Shown here: positions 1-7,465 of the stretch, one piece after another | Layout of the letters: every line of letters starts with the position of its first letter | How positions within the stretch are numbered: position 1 is the stretch's first letter | Position numbers and translations under genes: made by a program | Notes under the pieces: model-generated | Seen by the model: the letters and a program-made list of their open reading frames with translations, nothing else | Databases searched by the model: none | Told to the model about the DNA's origin: nothing | From: Planctomycetota bacterium | GTDB taxonomy: Bacteria > Planctomycetota > UBA8742 > UBA2392 | Assembly: GCA_025993795.1 (NCBI GenBank) | Contig: JAMQHL010000017.1 | Span: 1 to 64,000 of the forward strand | DNA: 64,000 nt | Direction: 5' to 3'

Positions 1-116
1 CCAAAGCCGCCGAGTTCAAAGCACTGGTAGACGCGGCCATGATCCGCCGCAAGCAACAGCAAGAAGACATGCAGCAACAAGCCTCCGGGGGTAGGCCCGC
101 CATCACGGCTGCGTAG
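1..116 (+). CDS. C-terminal fragment of an unidentified protein
   Basis: An open frame enters from the left edge (first full codon at position 3) and stops at TAG 114-116. It gives 37 residues containing two Gln-rich stretches and an Ala-rich tail. Nothing in this fragment identifies a family. It is annotated only because the frame is uninterrupted to the edge and no competing start is present. Confidence 0.45.
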   Translation, partial: KAAEFKALVDAAMIRRKQQQEDMQQQASGGRPAITAA

Positions 117-143
117 GCCGTGGGCGAGACGCCGACGGCTCTG

Positions 144-196
144 CGGGCGGGACGCCCACACCACTCACTGCATGCGGGCAGGATGCCCACATCACA
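144..196. repeat. Two imperfect copies of a GCGGGC...GCCCACA unit
   Basis: Positions 144-165 and 175-196 carry two copies of a roughly 22-nt unit (GCGGGCGGGACGCCCACA and GCGGGCAGGATGCCCACA cores), each with a small internal palindrome (GGGC...GCCC). They fill most of the gap between the left-edge gene and the protease, and look like intergenic palindromic repeat DNA. Confidence 0.5.
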
Positions 197-323
197 AACC
201 GCGCCAGCGCGAAGGCGGGGCCGGTGGCAATTTGTCGTGGCATGGGCTTGGCCATCGATACGGCTTACTTCCATTCTTGCGTCCGTTTTGACGTAATCGG
301 GCGGGCAGTCCCAGGAGACGATC

Positions 324-1469
324 ATGGATGCTACGTCGCGTGTGTTGATGGCAGTGCTTGTGCTGGTTGTGTTCGGTCTGTGGGTCGCTGCCCAGGAGCA
401 GGAAGAAGACTGGGATGTGGGAATTGCAGAGAAAGTGCTGGAAGCCAAACCGGGCGTGCTGTTGACCATCGAACTGCCTGCGAACGGAGCGCGGCTTCAA
501 GGCGTGCGCTTCAAGTTGCCCGAGGGAACGAAGAAAGTCTACGCACAGGTGACCGATGCAAGTGCCGACATCGATTTGTGGCTGACACGGGAACGGGCCA
601 GGGACATGGCCTCTCTGCTTGAAGAAGCAGAAGCCGAGAAGGCGACGGGGCGCTTGAACGAGGTGCTGGAAGTGTCGGAGGGGCTGCGAGGGGGCACCTG
701 CTATGTGTACGCCGGCAGCCTGTCGGCAACGGCAGACGAGGAAGTCAGCTTCAAGCTTTTGATCGGGTTGAATGAGGCGCCGCCGCCGGTCACACTCCCG
801 GCGCTGCCCTTCACTTCACTTGATCAGTTGTCGCCCGCCGAGCGCGCCGTGCACGCGTGCGTGTCTCTGAACACCAATGAAGGTGGCGGCAGCGGCACGG
901 TCGTCACACCGGGCGGGCTGATCCTGACAAACCGGCACGTGCTGGAGAACGAGGACGGGTCGTTTGCGACAATGGTGTTTGTCAGCTTCACGCGCGATCC
1001 GCGCGGCTTGCCGGTGCAGACTCACACAGCCGTCGTGATCGACCAGAGCGCGGAGCTGGATGTCGCGCTGCTGCGCATTACCGAAGACCTGAACGGAAAG
1101 CCCGTTGAGACCCCGAACTTCGCGTGGCTTCCGCTGGGGCAAAGCGGGCCGGAATTCGGCAGCGAGCTGCGCTGCCTGGGCTACCCCGCGATCGGCGGCT
1201 CGGGCAGCGTTGCGAGCATCACGATGACCAGCGGCGTGGTCAGCGGCTTTGCGGTGCGCAAGAAAGTGCTGCAGTGGCTGAAAACCGATTGCCTGATTTC
1301 GGCGGGCAACAGCGGCGGCGCGGCGCTGAACGCAAAGTACGAACTGATCGGCATACCGACAGAGAGCCTGCACGACCCCGACACGCTGGAATCACTGGGC
1401 TACGTGCGACCGGTCAGCGCAGTGCCGACTGGCATGCTCAAGCGCATCCGCGAAGAGTTGCCGAAGTAG
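324..1469 (+). CDS. Secreted trypsin-like serine protease (S1 fold)
   Basis: 381 aa. A hydrophobic N-terminal segment (about residues 6-23, ending near VAAQ) is a signal peptide, so the enzyme should act in the periplasm or outside. Residues 30-150 form a domain I do not recognise. Residues 175-370 carry a trypsin/HtrA-like protease core with the triad visible: H205 in TNRHV, D246 in ELDVALL and S330 in GNSGG. No PDZ domain follows, unlike DegP or DegS. The ATG is preceded by AGGAGA at 313-318. It appears monocistronic. The specific substrate is not predictable. Confidence 0.88.
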   Translation: MDATSRVLMAVLVLVVFGLWVAAQEQEEDWDVGIAEKVLEAKPGVLLTIELPANGARLQGVRFKLPEGTKKVYAQVTDASADIDLWLTRERARDMASLLEEAEAEKATGRLNEVLEVSEGLRGGTCYVYAGSLSATADEEVSFKLLIGLNEAPPPVTLPALPFTSLDQLSPAERAVHACVSLNTNEGGGSGTVVTPGGLILTNRHVLENEDGSFATMVFVSFTRDPRGLPVQTHTAVVIDQSAELDVALLRITEDLNGKPVETPNFAWLPLGQSGPEFGSELRCLGYPAIGGSGSVASITMTSGVVSGFAVRKKVLQWLKTDCLISAGNSGGAALNAKYELIGIPTESLHDPDTLESLGYVRPVSAVPTGMLKRIREELPK

Positions 1470-1608
1470 CAATCACTCGCCGACTTCTGACACTCACTCG
1501 GCGATGAAACAGGCGGGCGTCTGGTTGGTGCGCGGACTCGTTCATGGAACGACCGGAAGTACACAGGGGGCGATCAGTCCGTTTGCGCCGCGGCGGTTCA
1601 AATGCAAA

Positions 1609-1632
1609 CAGGCGGGGATTGCTCCCCGCCTG
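1609..1632 (-). terminator. Rho-independent terminator of the HMA-like gene
   Basis: A perfect 9-bp stem (CAGGCGGGG / CCCCGCCTG) with a 6-nt loop lies 17 nt beyond the stop codon of the minus-strand HMA-like gene. On the minus strand it is followed by a short T-rich stretch (TTTGCATTTG). Confidence 0.7.
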
Positions 1633-1648
1633 CTGTGGGTGTTGCGAA

Positions 1649-2095
1649 TCAGTCGGACTTCTTCGGGGGTTCTTCTTTCTTCGGGTCTTCCTTCTTGGGA
1701 TCCTCTTTCTTGTCGTCCGATGCGTCGCCTTTCTTTTCTTCTTCTGCAACGACGGTTTCGAACGAGGTCACGCTGAACTGGCTGTCCTTGAATGCCTTTT
1801 CAAGGTCTTCCTTGGTGAGCGTCTTACCGGCCTTCATCACGATGATGACGTTCTTGTCCATGAAGCTGGCTTCTGCTTTTTCCACGCCTTCCAGGCGGGT
1901 TACGGTCTTGACGACCTTGGGCGGTCACGCCACCCCTCAGCCCATGCCGGAAATGCCAACCTTGTAAGTGACCGGCTTGGCAACAGCCTCCTTCTTCTCT
2001 ACGTCCTTCTTCTCGCCCGTGTCTTGTGCCATCAGCGGGGCGGAAAGGCCCGCGCCCAGCAGCACAAACAGGGCCACAGCCATCAGGTAACGCAT
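1649..2095 (-). CDS. Secreted HMA (MerP/CopZ-like) metal-binding protein with two in-frame UGA codons; possible selenoprotein
   Basis: One continuous frame from ATG 2095 to TGA 1649 encodes 148 codons. It is broken only by TGA at codons 53 (1937-1939) and 57 (1925-1927). Residues 1-23 are a signal peptide (ending LMAQ), 24-40 a Lys/Glu linker, about 43-115 an HMA ferredoxin-fold domain, and the tail is Lys/Asp/Glu/Pro-rich. The first UGA follows GISGMG, where the family has the first Cys of GMxCxxC. The second precedes PPKVVKTV and aligns with the second Cys, 14 residues before the V of LEGV. A strong GGGAGG ribosome site precedes the ATG and a terminator follows the stop. Either both UGAs are read as selenocysteine, or the gene is decayed or carries paired sequence errors. 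No selA, selB or selC is visible in the window. Confidence 0.6.
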
Positions 2096-2105
2096 GATTG
2101 CCTCC

Positions 2106-2605
2106 CAAGAAAAAGCGTTCAGTTAGTCCAGCACAGATAGTCAACAGGCGGTGCCCGGCCCGTATTCCGTCCTCTTGATTACGTCTTGCCTCGTCGCTTT
2201 CAACCACGACGCGTGGTTGTCTGGGGCACGTTGCCGACCGGCAGGATTGCCTTCCGTGCCGAGTGCTCCAGCCACGCGTATCGCGTTCGGCCGGCAAGTC
2301 ACTGCGGCGCCCGCAAAGGGCGCTCAGTTCGTGCGGGCTTCCGCGCGGACGGCGATGGCCTGTTCGCGAAGGAAGCCAAACCCTTTGCGGAAGCCATCGG
2401 CGAAGAAAACCACGGCGCGGGGGCGAAGCTCGCGCGTGGGTTCGCTGCGGGATTCTTTCGGGCACAGAATGATCGCGTTGCGGTAATGGATCGCGGCGTT
2501 GTACAGGCGCGGATGAGTCGTCGCGGTGGCGCCCCCTGCCTGATTTGTCTGGTGCGAAGCGGGTGCAGACTTGGCAGGGGCTCGGTCTTGCGATAAACCT
2601 TGGGC
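2106..2605. other. Intergenic region without a supported gene
   Basis: About 500 nt between the divergent HMA-like and DUF6941 genes. Open frames exist on both strands but all lack a convincing start with ribosome site, domain or coding-like composition. It must hold promoters for the two flanking genes, but I could not place them with confidence. Confidence 0.4.
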
Positions 2606-3028
2606 ATGGCAGGCACCACACCGAAGGTGAAGGCATTCCTGATCTGCGACCAGGTGATTCGCAGCACAGACGGCAAGTATTCGATCATCGGCATCTTCCG
2701 GCGCGTGCATGCGCCGCAGTTTCCGGTGTTTCACGCCCGCTTCGGCGTCTACGTGATGCTGGGCGAAATGAACGGGGCCTACGACCTGACCATCGAGTTC
2801 ACCGACCCGGTCGAGGGCGCCACGCTGGGAAAAGCCGAGTTGCGCGGCCTAAAGCACAGCAAGCCGCTAGAAGACTTCGAGACGGGCATCAACCTGCCGG
2901 GCCTGCAGTTCCCCAAAGAGGGAACGTTCGAGATTCATCTTTCTGCCAATGGTGACCTGCTGCACGTCGACACACTGCAGGCCATCAAGGTGGATACGCC
3001 CCCGGGGCCTCCGCCTGAGGCGACCTGA
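2606..3028 (+). CDS. DUF6941 family protein
   Basis: 140 aa starting at ATG 2606 ([15 protein letters not shown]). An upstream TTG at 2600 is also in frame. The pattern matches what I recall of DUF6941: an N-terminal 'AFLICDQVI' strand, then '[26 protein letters not shown]', then a beta-rich body ending with a Pro-rich tail. There is no signal peptide, so it is probably cytoplasmic. The function of the family is unknown to me. It sits 129 nt upstream of korA on the same strand; the gap is long enough for korA to have its own promoter. Confidence 0.65.
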   Translation: MAGTTPKVKAFLICDQVIRSTDGKYSIIGIFRRVHAPQFPVFHARFGVYVMLGEMNGAYDLTIEFTDPVEGATLGKAELRGLKHSKPLEDFETGINLPGLQFPKEGTFEIHLSANGDLLHVDTLQAIKVDTPPGPPPEAT

Positions 3029-3157
3029 AGCACGCGAACCCTTTGTCCAATGGGTTTCCACAGTCAGCGTCCCGTTGCAGCGGGGGGCGTGCGTTCTATA
3101 ACCGGCGTTTCACAGATGGGCGCGGCATAAGCCGTGCGCGCAAGGAGACGTATCACC

Positions 3158-4975
3158 ATGGCCACTGCCCAGGCTGCAGCGCCTCAAACCCGGACGATTG
3201 TCAACGACTTGGTACTTCACGTCGCGACCGCAAACGGCAGCGGCAGCCAGACCAGCAACATGGTGCTGCTGCGCACCCTGTTCCAGATGGGCATTCCCAT
3301 CAGCGGCAAGAATCTGTTTCCCAGCAACATCCAGGGCCTTCCCACGTGGTTCACGATTCGCGCCAACAAGGACGGCTGGATCGCCCGCAAGCAGGACGCC
3401 GACATCGTCGTGTGCATGAACCCTGACACCAGCGACGAAGACGTCGAGACAGCGCGCAAAGGCGCCATCCTGATCTACGAAGAGACGCTGAACCTGGCGG
3501 GCAAGCGCCCGGACTGCATCCATTACGCCGTGCCGTTCAAGAAGCTGATCGCCGAGGCCTGCCCGGATGTGCGCCTGCGCAAGCTGGTGATCAACATGCT
3601 GTATGTGGGCGTGTGTGCCCAGCTTTTCAACTTCGACATGGACGAAGTGCGCAAGGCGATTTCGACGCAGCTTGCCGGTAAACAGAAAGCGATTGACCTG
3701 AACGTGCCCGCCGTCGAGTTCGGCTACAAGTGGGCTGCAGAGAACCTCAAGAAGGCCGACCCGTACCGTGTCGAGCGCATGGACGGCAACAAGGGCAAGA
3801 TCATCATTGAAGGCAACGCGGCAACGGCGCTGGGCCTGATGTTCGGCGGCGTGTCGGTTGTTCCGTGGTACCCGATTACTCCCAGCAGCAGCCTGTGCGA
3901 ATACCTGGACGAGTACTTGAACAAGTACCGCATCCAGGACGGCAAGCGAACCTTTGCCGTGGTGCAGGCCGAAGACGAAATTGCCGCCGCCGGCATGCTG
4001 GCCGGCGCCGGATGGGCTGGTGCTCGCGCATTTACCAGTACCAGCGGTCCGGGCATCAGCCTGATGACCGAGATCATCGGCTTGGCGTATTTCGCCGAGA
4101 TTCCGTTTGTGATCTGTAACGTAGCACGCACCGGGCCCAGCACCGGGCTTCCGACGCGCACGATGCAGGGTGATCTGATCAGCCTGTTCTATGCCAGCCA
4201 CGGCGATACCAAGCACATCGTGGTTATTCCGAGCACGCCCAAGGAAGCCTTTGAGATGGGTGGTGAGGCATTGAACCTGGCCGAGGAATTCCAGACGCCG
4301 GTGTTCATACTCAGCGACCTCGACCTGGGCATGAACTACTGGATGAGTGACCGCTTTGACTACCCGACCCAGCCCTTCCGGCGCGGCAAGGTGCTGGACA
4401 AGGAAGCGCTGGACAAGTTGAACGGCCAGTGGGGACGCTACCGCGACGTGGACGGCGACGGCGTTGCCTACCGCACATACCCCGGCACCGACCACCCCAA
4501 GGCCGCCTACTTTACACGCGGTACCGGCCACACACCGGACGCCGCCTACAGCGAAAAGCCAGAACACTGGAAGGCGAACATGGATCGCCTTGCACGCAAG
4601 TTTGCCACTGCCAAGAACCGCGTGCCCAAGCCTGAGGTTCATAGCAACGGCCACGCCGCCGGCCTGATCTACTTCGGCACAACCACAGAGGCCGTGCGTG
4701 AGGCGCTTGCGGTGCTGGACCACCAGCACGGGCTCAAGCTCGACCTTTGCCGCCTGCGCGCCTTTCCGTTTACGCAGGAAGTCGAAGACTTCCTGCACAG
4801 CCATGAGCGCGTGTACGTCGTGGAGCTGAACCGCGACGGCCAGATGCGCATGACCCTGAACGCCGAGTTGCCGAGGTTCGCGGGCAAACTGCGCAGCGTG
4901 CTGCACTATGACGGCATGCCGCTTACGGCTGACAATGTCGTGCAGCAGGTAGTGTCTATGGAACGCGAGAAGTAA
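3158..4975 (+). CDS. korA: 2-oxoacid (2-oxoglutarate-type):ferredoxin oxidoreductase, fused gamma-alpha subunit
   Basis: 605 aa from ATG 3158, preceded by AAGGAGA at 3142-3148. Residues about 12-190 are the gamma domain (ANGSGSQTSN, then NLFPSNIQGLPTW). From about 212 the alpha pyrimidine-binding domain begins (GNAATALGLMFGGVSVVPWYPITPSS), followed by the transketolase C-terminal-like domain. With KorB it oxidatively decarboxylates a 2-oxoacid to acyl-CoA and reduces ferredoxin in the cytoplasm. Gamma-alpha fusion followed directly by the beta gene is the usual KorAB layout. 2-Oxoglutarate is the likely substrate, consistent with citrate synthase at 45.8 kb, but the sequence alone does not exclude a related 2-oxoacid. 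Confidence 0.9.
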   Translation: MATAQAAAPQTRTIVNDLVLHVATANGSGSQTSNMVLLRTLFQMGIPISGKNLFPSNIQGLPTWFTIRANKDGWIARKQDADIVVCMNPDTSDEDVETARKGAILIYEETLNLAGKRPDCIHYAVPFKKLIAEACPDVRLRKLVINMLYVGVCAQLFNFDMDEVRKAISTQLAGKQKAIDLNVPAVEFGYKWAAENLKKADPYRVERMDGNKGKIIIEGNAATALGLMFGGVSVVPWYPITPSSSLCEYLDEYLNKYRIQDGKRTFAVVQAEDEIAAAGMLAGAGWAGARAFTSTSGPGISLMTEIIGLAYFAEIPFVICNVARTGPSTGLPTRTMQGDLISLFYASHGDTKHIVVIPSTPKEAFEMGGEALNLAEEFQTPVFILSDLDLGMNYWMSDRFDYPTQPFRRGKVLDKEALDKLNGQWGRYRDVDGDGVAYRTYPGTDHPKAAYFTRGTGHTPDAAYSEKPEHWKANMDRLARKFATAKNRVPKPEVHSNGHAAGLIYFGTTTEAVREALAVLDHQHGLKLDLCRLRAFPFTQEVEDFLHSHERVYVVELNRDGQMRMTLNAELPRFAGKLRSVLHYDGMPLTADNVVQQVVSMEREK

Positions 4976-5032
4976 CCATCGGGAACGCGCCTGAGCCAAG
5001 CATCAGGCAATGCCCCGGCAGGAGATGAAGCG

Positions 5033-6070
5033 ATGGCAGGTACCACAGAAGCGCCCTCAACCAACAAGGCCGGCCTTCAGAAGAAGGACTACGCCGGCAG
5101 CAAGAGCACGCTGTGCGTCGGCTGCGGCCACGACCTGATCACGGCTCGCCTCATTGACGCCGCTTTCGACAACAGCCTCAAGCCTGAGAACCTGGTCAAG
5201 CTTTCCGGCATCGGGTGCAGCAGCAAGACGCCTGCATACTTCGTCAGCCGCAGCTTCAGCTTCAACAGTGTGCACGGGCGCATGCCCAGTATTGCAACGG
5301 GCACGGCACTGGCCAACCGCAACCTGAAGATGATCGGCGTTTCCGGCGACGGCGACACCGCCAACATCGGCATGGGCCAGTTCGTGCACGTGATGCGTCG
5401 AAACCTGAACATGGTGTACATCGTCGAGAACAACGGCGTGTACGGCTTGACCAAGGGCCAGTTCAGCGCGACCGCCGACAAGGGAAGCAAACTCAAGCAC
5501 GGACAGGTCAACCACATGCACGCAATTGACCTGTGTGCGCTTGCGGTTGAACTGGGCTGCGGTTTTGTGGCGCGCCTGTTTGCAGGCAACACCAAGATGA
5601 TGAAGCAGGTGCTTCAGGCTGCGCTCGCGTACAAGGGCACAGTGCTTCTTGACATCATCAGCCCGTGCGTGACCTTCAATAACCATGAGGGCAGCACCAA
5701 GTCTTTCCCGTGGATGAAAAGCAACGAGCTGGCAATGCAGGATATCGGCTTTGTACCCGCGTATGACCCGCACTACGAAGAAATGGACCACGGCGATGAG
5801 CGCGTGATCAAGCTTGGCGACGGCAGTAAGATCACGATCAAGGCTCTGGATAAAGACTACGACCCCGCAAGCCGCACGGGCGCACTGCAACTGCTGGCAC
5901 AGCACCACGAAAGTGGCAAGGTCCCGACCGGCGTGATCTACCTGGCGGGCGAAACGCCCCGCTTTGTTGACCATCTTGGCATGGTGGACGTGCCCCTGAG
6001 TTCGCTGAAGGAAGATGCGCTGCGACCTGCGAAGTCTGTGCTGGACGAGGTGATGGACAGCTTGGCCTGA
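5033..6070 (+). CDS. korB: 2-oxoacid:ferredoxin oxidoreductase, beta subunit (TPP and Fe-S)
   Basis: 345 aa, 57 nt downstream of korA with AGGAGA ahead of the ATG, so co-transcribed. Cysteines of a probable [4Fe-4S] site are visible in CVGCGHDL (C28, C31), GIGCSSK and SPCVTFNN. The thiamine-diphosphate/Mg motif runs from GDGDTANIG to VENNGVYGLTKGQ. The length suits KorB. It binds TPP and passes electrons from the 2-oxoacid to ferredoxin. No separate delta ferredoxin-like subunit is present, as usual for KorAB. Confidence 0.92.
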   Translation: MAGTTEAPSTNKAGLQKKDYAGSKSTLCVGCGHDLITARLIDAAFDNSLKPENLVKLSGIGCSSKTPAYFVSRSFSFNSVHGRMPSIATGTALANRNLKMIGVSGDGDTANIGMGQFVHVMRRNLNMVYIVENNGVYGLTKGQFSATADKGSKLKHGQVNHMHAIDLCALAVELGCGFVARLFAGNTKMMKQVLQAALAYKGTVLLDIISPCVTFNNHEGSTKSFPWMKSNELAMQDIGFVPAYDPHYEEMDHGDERVIKLGDGSKITIKALDKDYDPASRTGALQLLAQHHESGKVPTGVIYLAGETPRFVDHLGMVDVPLSSLKEDALRPAKSVLDEVMDSLA

Positions 6071-6086
6071 GGATTACGCATTGCAG

Positions 6087-6111
6087 ACAGGCGCTCTCGC
6101 AGCGCGCCTGT
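6087..6111 (+). terminator. Terminator of the korAB operon
   Basis: Stem ACAGGCGC / GCGCCTGT with a 9-nt loop, starting 17 nt after the korB stop and followed by TTTC. It also lies just beyond the 3' end of the convergent TPR gene and may serve both. Confidence 0.65.
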
Positions 6112-6134
6112 TTCATTGTCGCATCACTACCGCA

Positions 6135-7418
6135 TCACTCGACGGGGATGGCCGGGCTGCGTTCGGTTACACCCTGGTCGGCTTCTTCAAGCAGCTCGCC
6201 AACGACGACATCGGAGTCGAACCTGATCTCGGCCTCGGGCGGTTCAAGTTCGCGCACGATGCGGCGGGCCTCCTTCAAACTGCGGGCGACTACCCAGTAC
6301 GTTCGCTGGTACTGTCGCGGCGGCAGCTCCTCATCGTCTGTGCCGAACTCCGGGGCGGGCATCCTGGCGCTTAGCGTCAGTTCGTAACGGTGCGCGCCGC
6401 GCAGCCGTTTGACGTCGTGGTATCTCAGCTCGGCCAGGCTCTCGGGGCTCGGGTCTTTGGCGTGGCGCACTTGCTCAATCAGCTTGTTGCGTGCCTGCAG
6501 GGTGCGGCCCAGGGCGCGCAGGCAGGCGGCTTCGTTTGCGGTGACGATGTCAATGAAGTCGGCCTTATGTTCTGACCTAGCTGCCCGCTGAAGCGCCTGG
6601 CGCATCCGGCGCGCGGTGTGCAGGGCGGCGTCATAGGCGCCCATCTGGCGCAGGCAGAATGCCTGGTGCGCCAGCAGTTCAAACGCGTCGGGATTAATGC
6701 GCAGCCCCTGTTTGCAGCGGCGGGCAGCCCTGGCGTACTCGCCTTGGGTGGCCAGCACACGCGCCCAGTTGTAATGCGCCTCCGCACATTGCGGATCCAG
6801 CGCCAGCGCCGCTTGAAAGCTGGCGATCGCTTCATCGCCGTGGTCCTCAAGCGCATGGGCGCAACCCAGGCCGACTACGTTGCGTGCGCTGGTCGGCTCA
6901 ATGGCAAGTGCGCGCCGCATCCATCTGCGTGCGCCCAGCGCGCGGTTCATCTGAAGAAAACACGCGCCGGCCATGTAGGCGGCGTCACTGCTCGCGCGGC
7001 GCTTGTAGCTTTCGCGGAACTTGCGCAGCGCCCGCAGCACATAACCGTGCTTCATCAGCACCTGGCCATAGTTGTAAAGGATGTGCGAAGACTGCTCCGG
7101 GCCGGCCACGCCCAGGGCGCGCTTGTACTTCTCAATTGCGCCGCGGGCGTCGCCCAGGTTCGCCAGCACATTGCCCCACGCGTCAAGCGCCGGGAAGAAG
7201 CGCTGGTCAAGCCGGATGCATGCCTGGAAGCGATGCGCCGCCTCAAGGGGGTCGCCGCGCCGCGCAAGCACCAGCCCCCATAGGTAGTTTGCCTCGACAT
7301 GCAGGGCCGGCTCAAGGCGGTCCAGGTCAAGCATCTCAAGCAGCATCTGCGCGCGGGACAGGTCGCCTTGGCGGTAAAGGTCAAGCGCGCTGCGAAGTTT
7401 GTCGGCTTCTTCCTTCAC
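6135..7418 (-). CDS. Tetratricopeptide-repeat protein
   Basis: 427 aa, GTG start at 7418. At least six degenerate TPR units span residues 5-300 (for example ANYLWGLVLARRGDPLEAAHRFQACIRLDQ and AHYNWARVLATQGEYARAARRCKQGLRINP). The C-terminal 120 residues have a different, charged composition ending in an acidic segment. There is no signal peptide or membrane segment, so it is a cytoplasmic scaffold or adaptor by inference. It is not obviously in an operon with the lipoprotein gene upstream (48-nt gap), although co-transcription is possible. An internal ATG about 22 codons in is an alternative start. Confidence 0.75.
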   Translation of the reverse strand: MKEEADKLRSALDLYRQGDLSRAQMLLEMLDLDRLEPALHVEANYLWGLVLARRGDPLEAAHRFQACIRLDQRFFPALDAWGNVLANLGDARGAIEKYKRALGVAGPEQSSHILYNYGQVLMKHGYVLRALRKFRESYKRRASSDAAYMAGACFLQMNRALGARRWMRRALAIEPTSARNVVGLGCAHALEDHGDEAIASFQAALALDPQCAEAHYNWARVLATQGEYARAARRCKQGLRINPDAFELLAHQAFCLRQMGAYDAALHTARRMRQALQRAARSEHKADFIDIVTANEAACLRALGRTLQARNKLIEQVRHAKDPSPESLAELRYHDVKRLRGAHRYELTLSARMPAPEFGTDDEELPPRQYQRTYWVVARSLKEARRIVRELEPPEAEIRFDSDVVVGELLEEADQGVTERSPAIPVE

Positions 7419-7465
7419 GCCCTAAGCGTAGCACACGGGATGGGCGGGCGGAAACGCAAGGCAGC

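Noticed and set aside
2324..2734. A minus-strand frame in the 2.1-2.6 kb gap ending [26 protein letters not shown]
   Set aside because: No start with ribosome site near the coding-like part, it overlaps the DUF6941 gene, and no family is recognised.
3110..4999. A 629-codon open frame on the minus strand across korA
   Set aside because: It is the antisense shadow of korA in GC-rich DNA. It has His/Val/Ala-rich composition and no motif, and korA itself is certain.
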